DNA of 64,000 nt from Bacillota bacterium. Its GTDB lineage: Bacteria > Bacillota > Clostridia > Christensenellales > UMGS416. Position 1 is the stretch's first letter, and every line of letters starts with the position of its first letter. This document shows positions 36,255-45,150 of the stretch, piece by piece. The stretch covers positions 1 to 64,000 of the forward strand of contig JAEYRH010000001.1 of assembly GCA_023435705.1 (NCBI GenBank). The letters run 5' to 3'. A program made the translations under genes and the position numbers. Under the pieces are notes generated by a model. That model was not told the DNA's origin. It saw only the letters and a program-made list of their open reading frames with translations, and did not search any database.

Positions 36255-36404
36255 ACAGAATGATATTGAGATAGTATCATATCATTTTTGTAGAAGACCT
36301 GTAAGCTTCAAGGTTTTTTCACAGTTTATTCATATTTCGTGGGTATACTGATTTCATCAGCAAAAAGTGTTGTAATCGGCACGATTTGTAAGAACAGTCA
36401 TAGA

Positions 36405-36434
36405 ATTGTTGGCATGTCAACAATATGCTATACT
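36405..36434 (+). promoter_or_regulatory. Promoter of the NlpC/P60 gene overlapped by a palindrome
   Basis: -35 TTGTTG (36406-36411), 17-base spacer, -10 TATACT (36429-36434). A perfect inverted repeat ATTGTTG-6-CAACAAT (36405-36424) covers the -35 and half the spacer, the position of a repressor operator. Confidence 0.6.
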
Positions 36435-36495
36435 ATGAGCCGGCATATGGTCGTATGTTGGCACCAAGAATGACCCATACCAAGGAGGTGGTTGG

Positions 36496-37710
36496 ATGCT
36501 TTTCAAGACCAGAAGCACAGCGATATTGCTTGCATTGGCAACAGCTTTCGCGTTGTTGCTGGGCAGTGCTCAATTGCCGCAGGGCAAGGCATATGCCGAC
36601 AGCTCGCTGCGGCTCGGTGACGAAGGGCAAGCGGTGAAGGAGCTGCAGCAGCTCCTGAAGAAGCACGACTGTTATGAATTCGACGAAATCACCGGATATT
36701 ACGGCACAGTTACCGAAAATGGCGTTCGTAAATTCCAGACACAAAACGGTTTAAAGGTGGACGGTATTGCCGGTGAGGATACCATCAAGAAGTTGAAGGA
36801 GCGTAAGTCCTCCACTCTGAAGAACCCAAATTCTCTCTGCCTCGGAATGAAAGGCGATAAAGTCAAGGAAGTGCAGAGGCGCCTGAAGGAGCTTGGCTTA
36901 TACACCGAGTCGGTGATTACCGGTTATTACGGCCCCGTCACCGAAAAGGCGGTGAAGGCATTTCAGGAAGCCTCCGGTATGACTGCGGACGGCATCGTGG
37001 GAGACAAGACCCGTGCTGCACTCAACGCAAAATACAACTCCAGCACAATGATTCCCGGCATGATGGGGGAGAGTGTGAAAAAGCTGCAGGCGCGGTTGAA
37101 GACGCTGGGCTATTTCACTGGCACTCCGTCTGGCTTATATGGTCAACTTACTGAAAAAGCAGTGACCTATTTCCAAAAATTGAATGGCCTGAAGCAGGAC
37201 GGCATTTGCGGCAGTGGCACTTATAAAGCCGTGTTCGCCAAGAATGCGAAGTCTGAAAAGGAAGCCCGCCGTAAACCCGTAGAACCCAAGCCAACACCCA
37301 AATATACTGACACACCAGGGCAGAGTGCTGCCGGTCAGGAAGAGGGTCAGGCCATCGTCGCTGAGGCAAAGAAGCACATAGGCAAGCGCTATGTCTATGG
37401 CGGCAATGGCCCCAATGTTTTCGATTGCACAGGTCTGACCTGCTTTGTCTACAAGAAGTTTGGCATCTCGCTGCCGCGCTCTGCCAAAAACCAGGGCATG
37501 ACGAATTATGGCATCAAGATCACAGACCGCAAAAAGCTGATGCCCGGCGACCTTGTGTTCTTCCGAAAGGGCACTGCCGCCACGCACCATGCAGGCATCT
37601 ATATTGGTGACGGCAATTTCATCCACGCACCATATACTGGCACGGTGATTCGCATCAGCAGTGTGCTGACCGCCCGCGATTTCGCTTGGGGCAGGCGGGT
37701 GTTCAAGTAG
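36496..37710 (+). CDS. Secreted NlpC/P60 peptidoglycan endopeptidase with three PG-binding repeats
   Basis: A 404-residue protein with AAGGAGGTG upstream of the ATG. A signal peptide (residues 1-35, ending AYAD) precedes three PG_binding_1 repeats of about 75 residues, each with the pattern G..G..VK.LQ..L...GYY...TGYYG..TE.AV..FQ...GL..DGI.G..T. A Lys/Pro linker leads to the NlpC/P60 domain at about residues 285-404. The catalytic Cys is in VFDCTGLTCFVY, the His in THHAGIYIG, and the third polar residue is the His of FIHAP. It should cut stem peptides during wall turnover. Confidence 0.93.
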   Translation: MLFKTRSTAILLALATAFALLLGSAQLPQGKAYADSSLRLGDEGQAVKELQQLLKKHDCYEFDEITGYYGTVTENGVRKFQTQNGLKVDGIAGEDTIKKLKERKSSTLKNPNSLCLGMKGDKVKEVQRRLKELGLYTESVITGYYGPVTEKAVKAFQEASGMTADGIVGDKTRAALNAKYNSSTMIPGMMGESVKKLQARLKTLGYFTGTPSGLYGQLTEKAVTYFQKLNGLKQDGICGSGTYKAVFAKNAKSEKEARRKPVEPKPTPKYTDTPGQSAAGQEEGQAIVAEAKKHIGKRYVYGGNGPNVFDCTGLTCFVYKKFGISLPRSAKNQGMTNYGIKITDRKKLMPGDLVFFRKGTAATHHAGIYIGDGNFIHAPYTGTVIRISSVLTARDFAWGRRVFK

Positions 37711-37751
37711 CCAATTACCAATGCATCGGATATGGCAGGAGTAGGAGCATG

Positions 37752-37780
37752 GGGCGCCCAGTTCACTGGGCGCCCTTTCA
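37752..37780 (+). terminator. Intrinsic terminator of the NlpC/P60 gene
   Basis: A perfect 10-bp stem (37752-37761 with 37766-37775, 4-nt loop) followed by TTTCATT. Confidence 0.8.
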
Positions 37781-37797
37781 TTGAACGCTGATCTGTA

Positions 37798-37806
37798 TGG
37801 TATAAT
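37798..37806 (+). promoter_or_regulatory. Extended -10 promoter of the OsmC-family gene
   Basis: TGGTATAAT is a TGn-extended perfect -10, about 35 bases before the ATG. Confidence 0.55.
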
Positions 37807-37841
37807 CATGCTATCATCAAAGGGCAGGGAGGTAATGCAGT

Positions 37842-38267
37842 ATGGCGGTCACGGAAATCAAGGCGGCATTGGTCGATGACAAGCTGAGGTTTTCCAGCTC
37901 CACGAGGGACAACGCCTCGGTATTCACCGACAGTGTGCCGCCTTATGGGTCGGGGCAGGGGTATTCGCCCACGGAGCTATTGTTAATCAGCCTCATGACA
38001 TGTAGTGGTAGCACGATTGTGTCGCTTCTCCGAAAGAAGCGTAAAACCGTGGTGTCGTTCACTGTCAGCGCCCAGGGGCATAAGCGGGAGGAGCACCCAG
38101 CCATCTTTGAGCGGGTGGAGATGCATTTTGAGCTTGTCTCACCGGATGCCACCGAGGAAGACATGCGCCGCTGCATCGAGCTCACGGAAGAGAAGTATTG
38201 CCCGGTGTGGGCGATGATCAAGGGGAATGTGGAGGTCGTGTGTTCATTTGGGATCAAACCGAAATGA
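37842..38267 (+). CDS. OsmC/Ohr family peroxidase-like protein
   Basis: A 141-residue protein with AGGGAGG before the ATG. The family reduces organic hydroperoxides with a pair of Cys residues. Both are visible: one in LMTCSGSTIVSLLRKKRK at the start of the central helix, one in KYCPVWAMIKG near the C-terminus. The segment YSPTELLLISL is the usual OsmC lead-in. The size fits the OsmC-like rather than the strict Ohr subfamily. It is a single-gene unit with its own promoter. Some OsmC-like proteins act in other stress or storage roles. Confidence 0.85.
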   Translation: MAVTEIKAALVDDKLRFSSSTRDNASVFTDSVPPYGSGQGYSPTELLLISLMTCSGSTIVSLLRKKRKTVVSFTVSAQGHKREEHPAIFERVEMHFELVSPDATEEDMRRCIELTEEKYCPVWAMIKGNVEVVCSFGIKPK

Positions 38268-38676
38268 ATTTGGGTCTTGGTAAGGGCGGGGCGTAAACCC
38301 GCCACTGCGTATTCGATTACTCTCAGATCCCATTATGCATGAGGTGGCTTCATGAGGGGCATTGAGACTGTATTGAAACCTTTGGAGTTCACTCCATTTT
38401 CCTTATTAACCAGCTTTGATGTCGAGAACTTTTTCTGGAATGCATCGAAACAAAAGAGTGTAAAACAGATGAAAATGACAGCAGAACTGTTTATTATGTG
38501 TGATTGCGTTTGCTGATATTTCTGATAGATTGATTTTTTGTTATCAATCACTGAGTAAATATTGAGAAAGTCTAGACCAAGAAACCCAACAACAACGAAT
38601 AGAAGAGAAGAAGAGGCACGCTCAAGGCGTACTTCTTCTTCATCTCAGACCCACGCCATACAGATAGTTCTATCAG
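38268..38676. other. 409-bp AT-rich intergenic region, no gene
   Basis: There is a small GC hairpin (38285-38290 with 38298-38303) without T-tract just after the OsmC gene, and a terminator hairpin for the minus-strand LRR gene at 38608-38640. The 72-codon minus-strand frame at 38333-38551 opens with GTG, has no ribosome-binding site and low-complexity content, so I leave it out. Confidence 0.5.
38600..38640 (-). terminator. Intrinsic terminator of the LRR lipoprotein gene
   Basis: On the minus strand a 14-bp stem (38627-38640 with 38608-38621, G-T pairs allowed) is followed by CTCTTCT. The pairing is better on the minus than the plus strand. Confidence 0.6.
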
Positions 38677-39924
38677 TTATCTGATCACACTGCAGCCATA
38701 TCCCTCAAGTGTTTTGAATACGCTGGTATCCTTGTAAGGATTGCCAGTGACCCAAAGGCTCTGAAGTACTGACATATTTTTCAGCGGCTTAAAGTCTTTG
38801 ATTTTGTTGTTGCGGAGGTCAAGGCAATACCCGATCTGTGTGAGCTCGGAAAGCGCGCTGATATCCGTAATTTTGTTGTCGGTCAGCCGCAAATCCTGCA
38901 CGGTGGTGAGGCACGAGAGCGCAGAGATATCCTTGATACCGCATCTGTTAAGCGTCAAACCGTAGAGGTTGTAGTCCTTCAGAAGTTTCAGGCTGGAATC
39001 CTGAATGGTTGAGGATTCCAGTATAATGTTCCTCAGGTATTTGAAGCTGCCAAGCATCGCAACAAAGTCCTTGTTTGTGATTCCAAGAAGACTAATATCC
39101 ATCATGTCCTTATGCCCGAGCAAAGGAGAGTAATCCTTCAATTTATTCTGGCAGTAGAACGAAAGCAAATTGTGTGTTTTTTTCAGAGCAGAGATGTCTT
39201 TGATGTTTGTTCCCCACCAGGCGTTGAAATACTCCAGGTTCGGCAGACTGAGGACGGGGGAGGCATCCGACACGGGATTGCCGCTGATCCACACTGACCG
39301 CAGGAACTGTTTGCCCGCCAGCGGCTTCAAATCCGAAATACCGCAGGAAAATAAGGTTATGGATGTGAGGTTTTTCAGTTTCTGAAGGCCCTTTATGTTC
39401 TTTATCAACGGTTGGTTTGATATGGTTATGGTTTCAAGATTTTCGCAGAAACGCAGGTCATCCAGTGTTCTAATCCTTTTCTTTAAGCTTTTATCATTGT
39501 TTGCATCATACTTGAACTCCGTTATGTCAAGCATGTCTGCAGCAGTGATTTTTTCTTTCGCTTTGCCAAGAATCTTGCGTATAGCCGCTTCCACCTGGGC
39601 ATCGGCGAATTTTATGACTGTTTTATCTCCATAGCTGCTTACCATTACCGTTTCAGGCTTGGGATCTTCCGGTTCAGGCGTTGGAGTAGGCTCAAGCGTA
39701 GGCTCGAGCGTGGGCTCAAGCGTCGCTATCGGCGTAGGTGTCGGGGTTGGAGTCAATGTGGGCAGCAGAGAGGGAGTTGGTGACGGCGTAGCAGATGCCG
39801 TCTGCGTTTCCACAATACTCGCCGTTGGTAAAACGCTCGTTGCCGGTGCTCCGTTGCCGGTGCAACCTGAGAATAATGAAAGCATAAGAATGATAGTTGT
39901 GATCGCTGCGCAAGCCCTTTTCAT
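38677..39924 (-). CDS. Leucine-rich repeat lipoprotein (internalin-like)
   Basis: A 415-residue protein with AGGAGG before the ATG. The signal peptide ends in the lipobox LFSGC at residues 17-21. A long low-complexity linker follows, rich in Pro, Thr and Glu, including three tandem LEPT units that are also a DNA tandem repeat (around 39680-39725). The C-terminal two thirds are LRRs of about 22 residues of the internalin type (LKNLTSITLFSCGISDLKPL; TTVQDLRLTDNKITDISALSEL; GYCLDLRNNKIKDFKPLKNM). Such lipid-anchored LRR proteins bind other proteins at the cell surface. The ligand is unknown. Confidence 0.85.
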   Translation of the reverse strand: MKRACAAITTIILMLSLFSGCTGNGAPATSVLPTASIVETQTASATPSPTPSLLPTLTPTPTPTPIATLEPTLEPTLEPTPTPEPEDPKPETVMVSSYGDKTVIKFADAQVEAAIRKILGKAKEKITAADMLDITEFKYDANNDKSLKKRIRTLDDLRFCENLETITISNQPLIKNIKGLQKLKNLTSITLFSCGISDLKPLAGKQFLRSVWISGNPVSDASPVLSLPNLEYFNAWWGTNIKDISALKKTHNLLSFYCQNKLKDYSPLLGHKDMMDISLLGITNKDFVAMLGSFKYLRNIILESSTIQDSSLKLLKDYNLYGLTLNRCGIKDISALSCLTTVQDLRLTDNKITDISALSELTQIGYCLDLRNNKIKDFKPLKNMSVLQSLWVTGNPYKDTSVFKTLEGYGCSVIR

Positions 39925-40091
39925 GATAGCCTCCTGATTGTTATGGCGTTTTGAAGGGTTGTTTATTTCCTAGTATTATACTAAAGAAAGGAATAGGTGT
40001 GTATTACAGAGAGAGATATGGTTTCTTAACATATTATTAAGAAAACCATAAAATCGATGCTAACCAGTTATGTTACTGCTACGTAAAAAAC

Positions 40092-40119
40092 TTGATTTAG
40101 TATAGAATTGTGGTATGCT
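40092..40119 (+). promoter_or_regulatory. Promoter of the parE-like gene
   Basis: -35 TTGATT (40092-40097), 16-base spacer, -10 TATGCT (40114-40119). Transcription from it starts after 40110, which excludes the upstream in-frame start and favours ATG 40173. Confidence 0.6.
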
Positions 40120-40172
40120 TAATTGTCAGGTACCATATATTGTTATTTTGCCATTCACCAAGGAGGAGCCCA

Positions 40173-42134
40173 ATGTCTGAACGCTACGATGCCAGCGCAA
40201 TCAAAGTCCTAGAGGGGCTGGACGCCGTGCGTATGCGCCCCGGCATGTACATCGGCACCACCGGTGTGCGCGGCCTTCACCATATGCTCTGGGAAATCGT
40301 GGACAACGCCGTGGACGAAGCCTTGAGCGGTTATGCTGATGAGATCACCGTGACGCTGCACACTGATGCCAGCGCCACCGTGACCGACAACGGCCGCGGC
40401 ATGCCAGTGGATCCGCACCCGAAGCTGAAGGTGCCCGGTGTGCAGGTGATCTACACCCAGCTGCATGCCGGTGGCAAGTTTGAAAGCGGGGCCTATAATT
40501 ACTCCGGCGGCCTGCATGGCGTGGGTGCGTCGGTGGTGAACGCTCTTTCCTCATGGGTGAAGGTGGAGATTCATAAAGAAGGCCGCATTTACCGGATGGA
40601 GTTTGAGAGCGTCTATTCCCCAAGCAAGAAGAAGGTGGAGCCAGGGAAACCCAAGGGAGGCTTGCAGGAGCTGGGCAAGACCTTTGAAAAGGGCAGCCGC
40701 GTCACCTTCAAGCCTGATCCTGCGGTGTTTGAGGTCACGAAGTTCAATCGGGACACTGTTGAGCGGCGCCTCAAGGAAATCGCACTGCTGAATCGTGGCA
40801 TACGGATCATCTTCATAGACGAACGATTGGAGCAAGGAGAAGAAGCACCTTTCCGCGCCGAGTTCTTTTTCGACGGTGGTGTGTCTGACTTCGTGCGCTA
40901 TCTGAACGCCGAAAAGAGCGTGTTGCACGAGCCGCCGATCCTCATTGAGGGCCGTGTGAATGACATGGAGATCCTCATCGCCATGCAGTACACCGATTCT
41001 TATACCGAGAGCGTGTTCAGCTATGTGAACAACATCCCCACCAGCGAGGGCGGCATGCACGAGACTGGCTTTCGCGCGGCGCTGACCAAGGTGATGAACG
41101 ACTACATCAAGAAGAACAACCTGCAAAAGGAAAAAGACAGTGCTCTGGCCGGGGAGGACTTCCGCGAAGGCCTGACCGCTGTCATTTCCATGAAGATGCA
41201 CAATGTGCAGTTTGAGGGTCAAACCAAGACCAAATTGGGAAACACAGAGGCCCGCCAGGCAGTGGAATCACTGGTGGGTGAGAAGCTGCCCATCTATCTG
41301 AATGACCTAAAAAACGCTGAATCAGCTCAAAAAATCGTTGAAAAGGCAATGCACGCTGCCCGTGTGCGTGAGGCCACCCGTAAGGCCAAAGACCTGGCCC
41401 GCAAGAAGAACAGTCTGGAAGGCGCGCCGCTGGTGGGCAAGCTTTCCAGCTGCACCGGCAGGCGGCCCGAGGAAAACGAGCTCTTCATCGTGGAGGGCGA
41501 CAGCGCCGGCGGCTCGGCCAAGCAGGGCCGCGACCGGCGGTTCCAGGCCATCCTGCCTCTCAGGGGTAAGCCTTTAAATTGCGAGCGCACGCGCCTGGAT
41601 AAGGTGCTGGCTAACGAGGAATACCGCAGCATCATCACCGCTCTGGGCACCGGCATCGACGAGGACTTTGACATCACAAACCTCAAGTACCACAAAGTGA
41701 TCATACTGTCTGATGCAGACTACGATGGCGCCCACATCCGGGCGATCCTGCTCACGTTCTTCTACCGCTACATGAAGGACCTGATCACCGATGGCCACCT
41801 TTATATCGGCCAGCCACCGCTTTACCGCATCCGCCGGGGCAGCAAGACGACTTATGCCTATGATGACAAGGAATTGAGCAAGATCATAGAGGAAGCGGGC
41901 AGGGGGTATGACCTGCAGCGTTACAAGGGCTTGGGTGAAATGAACCCCGAGCAGCTTTGGGAGACCACGATGAACCCCGACAACCGCAAGCTGGTGCGTG
42001 TGGGCCTGGAGGACGCCGCCGAAGCCGAGCGCATGATCACAATCCTGATGGGCGACAAGGTGGAGCCCCGCCGCGACTACATCAGCGAGCATGCCTATTT
42101 CAATAAACAGGATAGTTTCGCAAGGTTGGTGTAA
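40173..42134 (+). CDS. parE: Type II topoisomerase ATPase subunit (ParE/GyrB type)
   Basis: AAGGAGG precedes ATG 40173, giving 653 residues. The GHKL ATPase motifs are clear: EIVDNAVDEAL, VTDNGRGMPVD, GGLHGVGASVVNALS. The QTK-type lysine lies in FEGQTKTKLGN. The TOPRIM domain follows with FIVEGDSAGGSAKQGRDR, DADYDGAHIR, and the C-terminal YKGLGEMNPEQLWETTMNP signature. With the A subunit 292 bp downstream it forms the strand-passing enzyme. Many clostridia carry a gyrase near dnaA plus a second pair like this one. I favour topoisomerase IV because the partner looks ParC-like, but GyrB is possible since the two cannot be separated reliably by eye. Confidence 0.88.
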   Translation: MSERYDASAIKVLEGLDAVRMRPGMYIGTTGVRGLHHMLWEIVDNAVDEALSGYADEITVTLHTDASATVTDNGRGMPVDPHPKLKVPGVQVIYTQLHAGGKFESGAYNYSGGLHGVGASVVNALSSWVKVEIHKEGRIYRMEFESVYSPSKKKVEPGKPKGGLQELGKTFEKGSRVTFKPDPAVFEVTKFNRDTVERRLKEIALLNRGIRIIFIDERLEQGEEAPFRAEFFFDGGVSDFVRYLNAEKSVLHEPPILIEGRVNDMEILIAMQYTDSYTESVFSYVNNIPTSEGGMHETGFRAALTKVMNDYIKKNNLQKEKDSALAGEDFREGLTAVISMKMHNVQFEGQTKTKLGNTEARQAVESLVGEKLPIYLNDLKNAESAQKIVEKAMHAARVREATRKAKDLARKKNSLEGAPLVGKLSSCTGRRPEENELFIVEGDSAGGSAKQGRDRRFQAILPLRGKPLNCERTRLDKVLANEEYRSIITALGTGIDEDFDITNLKYHKVIILSDADYDGAHIRAILLTFFYRYMKDLITDGHLYIGQPPLYRIRRGSKTTYAYDDKELSKIIEEAGRGYDLQRYKGLGEMNPEQLWETTMNPDNRKLVRVGLEDAAEAERMITILMGDKVEPRRDYISEHAYFNKQDSFARLV

Positions 42135-42143
42135 TCTCCAGAA

Positions 42144-42197
42144 ATCCCCTCTGCCGCTGAGGCGGCATCCCCCCTTATTAAGGGAGGGTAAGGAGGT
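42144..42197. repeat. Intergenic repeat type A, copy 1
   Basis: The core GCCGCTGaGGCGGCATCCCC leads into CCCTTA-TTAAGGGAGGGT(A/G)AGGA. A second copy with an inserted segment lies at 45083-45150. It contains two small inverted repeats and no coding frame. Confidence 0.7.
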
Positions 42198-42365
42198 AGC
42201 TTGATCCAGCGATAAAGTGTAGGGGCCGCCTGGTCGTATTCTACGAATGCTGCTCACCCAAGCATCCTGGGTCTCCGTACCGGTCTGCAATCCTGGTCTC
42301 GGAAACATGGCCTATAATTTCGAAACCAAAAGAAATATTCTAAAACTATTGTCCACTCCCATTCC

Positions 42366-42410
42366 TTGCCCCCTCCCCCAATCCCCTGGGGGAGGGGGTG
42401 AGGGGTGAGG
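42366..42410. repeat. Intergenic repeat type B, copy 1 (hairpin before parC)
   Basis: A perfect 12-bp stem, CCCCCTCCCCCA (42369-42380) with its complement at 42387-42398, loop of 6 nt. It ends 15 bases before the AGGAGG of the parC-like gene, so in RNA it could influence transcription or translation of that gene. Related hairpins are at 44903 and 50343. Confidence 0.75.
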
Positions 42411-42426
42411 GTCAGGAGGCTGAACA

Positions 42427-44889
42427 ATGCCCAAGAAGAAAGACGACAACAAAGAAATCCTTCGCGGTGAGGAGATCATCGAGCAGGGCTTCGAGGAGGT
42501 CATCCACAACTCGATGATCCCCTACGCCGAATCGGTGATTCTGGATAGGGCGCTGCCCCGCGTGGAGGATGGCCTAAAGCCTGTGCAGCGGCGCATCCTC
42601 TACACGATGATGGAGCTGGGCACCACACCGGACAAGCCCCACCGCAAATCCGCCCGTATCGTCGGCGACACGATGGGCAAATACCACCCCCATGGCGACT
42701 CGTCGATCTATGAGGCGATGGTGCGCATGGCGCAGGACTTCAATATGCGGGGCCTGCTGGTGGACGGCCACGGCAACTATGGCTCGGTGGACGGCGACCC
42801 GGCGGCGGCCATGCGCTACACCGAGGCACGCATGACACCGCTGGCGCTGGAGCTTCTGCGGGATATTGAAAAGGATACCGTTTCATTTTCCTTAAACTTT
42901 GACGATTCGATGAAGGAGCCGGACATGCTGCCCGGCCGCTTCCCGAATCTGTTGGTCAACGGCGCACTGGGCATTGCCGTGGGTCTTGCCACCAACATCC
43001 CCACCCACAACCTGGGTGAAGCCATCGACGCTGTAGTGGCCCAGATCGACAACCCCGATATCACGCTGGATGGTTTGATGGAAAAGCTGCCAGGGCCCGA
43101 TTTCCCCACCGGCGGCACGATTGTAGGCGGCGAAGGGATCCGCCAGGCTTATGAAACCGGCAAGGGCAAGATTGTGGTCAGGGCCAAGACCGAGATTGAA
43201 AAGGCCAGCGGCGGCAAACAAACCATCGTAATCCACGAGCTGCCCTATCAGGTGAACAAGGCTAAGCTTCTGGAGGCCATTCTGTCGCTTCAGGAGGCAC
43301 AAAAGGGCATTCTCGGTGGCATCAGCGACATCCGCGACGAGTCCGACCGCAACGGCATGCGGGCTGTCATTGAGGTGAAGAAAGACGCCAATCCTGAAAA
43401 GATCCTTGAATACCTGTATAAGTATTCGGACTTGCAGATCAACTACAATGTGAACATGGTCGCCATCGCCGGCGGCAAGCCGGTGCTGCTGAACCTCAAG
43501 CAGATCAACGCCCATTTCATCCGCCACCAGCAGGATGTGGTGACGCGGCGCACGCAATATGACCTGGAAAAGGCCGAGGAGCGGGAGCATATCCTGGAAG
43601 GTCTGCTGATCGCGATCGCCAACATCGACGAGGTGATCCGCATCATCAAGACCTCCAAGTCGGTGCCGGATGCCAAGACAAACCTGATGCACACCTTTGC
43701 GCTCACCGGCGTGCAGGCCCAGGCGATACTGGACATGCGCCTGGCCCGCCTGACAGCCCTGGAAGTGCACAAGCTGGAGGAGGAGCTCCGCGAGGTCCGC
43801 AAGCTCATCAAGGAGCTGAAGGCCATCCTGGCTTCCAAGAAGAAGCTCATGGAGGTCATTAAGGGCGAACTCAACGAGATTAAGAAGAACTATGCCGACG
43901 CACGCCGCACTGTGATTGTTGCGGCGGAGGCTGTGAAGGAATTCAAGGCTGAAGACTTCATCATCGTGGAGGACACGATGGTGATCGCCACCCGCGATGG
44001 TTACTTGAAGCGCATGCAGGTGAATGCCTATGGCCGCAGCAACCGCGCCACACCGCCAGACGGGCTGGTTGGTGACGATGTGGTGCTGTTCGCCAAGCCC
44101 GCCACCACTGCCCAGCGGGCGTATTTCCTCACGGATATGGGCAGTATGTATCAGCTTTCTGTGAGTGAGCTTTCAGAGGCTCGGTGGAAGGACCGGGGCG
44201 AGCACCTCTCCTCCATCATCCACGGGTATGGGAAGGGTGAGCAGCTAGTATGGATGCTGATCGCTGAGAAGTTACCGGATACCGGATATTTCTATTTCTT
44301 CACCGAGGGCGGCATGGTCAAGAAGACCGACGTGGCTGAATACGAGACACGCAACCGCAAGCTTCAGGCCTGTGGTGTGAAGGAAGGCGATCGCATCTTG
44401 TATGCCGAGTGGGTTGCTGAAGAAAAAGACATGCGTTGCGTCGTGGTGACAGCCGGTGCGCTTGCCATTTCCTTCAAAGCTACCGAAGTGGAGCCCATGG
44501 GCCGGGCCGCCAAGGGTGTGAAGGCGATCACGCTGAACCTCGGAGACACGGTGGTCGGCGCAGCGCTGGCCAGCCCTGGCAGCGAGCTCATTCTGTTGAC
44601 AGACAAGGGTTATGTGAAACGTGTACTGGCTGTCGATATCCCGGTGCAGGGCAGGGCAGGCAAAGGTGGAAAGGCGTTCAGCTTCACCAAGAACGGCTCC
44701 AATGGCAGCCGCATCCACGCGGCATTGCTGGTTGACCAGCCATTTGACCTGCTGATCGGCCAGAAGAGCGGCATGGAAACAACGCTGAACACCGCCGCTG
44801 TTGCGATCGAAAGCCTCAGTTCAACCGGTAAGATGGTAACGCTTGTGATGATGGACGATGAGATTACGAGGGCGGTTAAGGTGCTATAA
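42427..44889 (+). CDS. parC: Type II topoisomerase DNA-cleavage subunit (ParC/GyrA type)
   Basis: An 820-residue protein with AGGAGG seven bases upstream. It opens with a polar stretch (MPKKKDDNKEILRGEEI) and then the breakage-reunion core: DRALPRVEDGLKPVQRRIL, HPHGDSSIYEAMVRMAQ (quinolone-determining helix with Ser and Glu, as in ParC), and the active-site Tyr in AMRYTEARM. A long coiled coil (LEVHKLEEELREVRKLIKEL) precedes the C-terminal beta-pinwheel. The GyrA-box position reads VQGRAGKGG, an imperfect version of QRRGGKG. The ParC-like helix argues for topoisomerase IV; the residual box leaves GyrA open. It pairs with the parE-like gene. Confidence 0.87.
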   Translation: MPKKKDDNKEILRGEEIIEQGFEEVIHNSMIPYAESVILDRALPRVEDGLKPVQRRILYTMMELGTTPDKPHRKSARIVGDTMGKYHPHGDSSIYEAMVRMAQDFNMRGLLVDGHGNYGSVDGDPAAAMRYTEARMTPLALELLRDIEKDTVSFSLNFDDSMKEPDMLPGRFPNLLVNGALGIAVGLATNIPTHNLGEAIDAVVAQIDNPDITLDGLMEKLPGPDFPTGGTIVGGEGIRQAYETGKGKIVVRAKTEIEKASGGKQTIVIHELPYQVNKAKLLEAILSLQEAQKGILGGISDIRDESDRNGMRAVIEVKKDANPEKILEYLYKYSDLQINYNVNMVAIAGGKPVLLNLKQINAHFIRHQQDVVTRRTQYDLEKAEEREHILEGLLIAIANIDEVIRIIKTSKSVPDAKTNLMHTFALTGVQAQAILDMRLARLTALEVHKLEEELREVRKLIKELKAILASKKKLMEVIKGELNEIKKNYADARRTVIVAAEAVKEFKAEDFIIVEDTMVIATRDGYLKRMQVNAYGRSNRATPPDGLVGDDVVLFAKPATTAQRAYFLTDMGSMYQLSVSELSEARWKDRGEHLSSIIHGYGKGEQLVWMLIAEKLPDTGYFYFFTEGGMVKKTDVAEYETRNRKLQACGVKEGDRILYAEWVAEEKDMRCVVVTAGALAISFKATEVEPMGRAAKGVKAITLNLGDTVVGAALASPGSELILLTDKGYVKRVLAVDIPVQGRAGKGGKAFSFTKNGSNGSRIHAALLVDQPFDLLIGQKSGMETTLNTAAVAIESLSSTGKMVTLVMMDDEITRAVKVL

Positions 44890-44902
44890 CCCTCACCCCA
44901 TG

Positions 44903-44943
44903 CCCCCTCTCCCAGAGCATTGGGAGAGGGGGTTGTTTTGTTT
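44903..44943 (+). terminator. Repeat type B, copy 2, acting as terminator of parC
   Basis: A perfect 12-bp stem (44903-44914 with 44921-44932, loop GAGCAT) is followed by TTGTTTTGTTT, 13 bases after the stop codon. It is a member of the type B hairpin family. Confidence 0.8.
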
Positions 44944-44999
44944 ATGGGGGCTTCGCCCCAATCCCCCCAGTAGGGGCCGGGCTCCGCCCCGGCCCGAAT
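44943..44999. repeat. Intergenic repeat type C, copy 1
   Basis: A small hairpin TGGGGGCTTCGCCCCA is followed by the core AGTAGGGGCCGGGCTCCG and its CGGCCC partner, which form a second GC-rich hairpin. Nearly the same B-then-C arrangement recurs after uvrB. Confidence 0.8.
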
Positions 45000-45082
45000 C
45001 CCCCCTCATCGCATTGTATCGCAATGCTCGGCTTTGCTCTTTATCGGCTTCGCCGACACTACGCAAAGCCGGAGGCTAAGGC

Positions 45083-45150
45083 CTGCCGCTGCGGCGGCAT
45101 CCCCCCTTAGCCGTCAGTGCTGAGCGCACCGACTTAAGGGAGGGTGAGGA
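45083..45150. repeat. Intergenic repeat type A, copy 2 with an insert
   Basis: The same core as 42144-42197 (GCCGCTGcGGCGGCATCCCC then CCCTTA...TTAAGGGAGGGTGAGGA), but with about 25 extra bases between the CCCTTA and TTAAGGG arms. Between copy C1 and this copy lie further short inverted repeats (GCATTG with CAATGC; TCGGC-TTC-GCCGA). The whole 44890-45190 interval is non-coding. Confidence 0.65.

Noticed and set aside
38333..38551. 72-codon minus-strand frame
   Set aside because: Starts with GTG, has no ribosome-binding site, promoter or recognisable content, and lies in an AT-rich gap.
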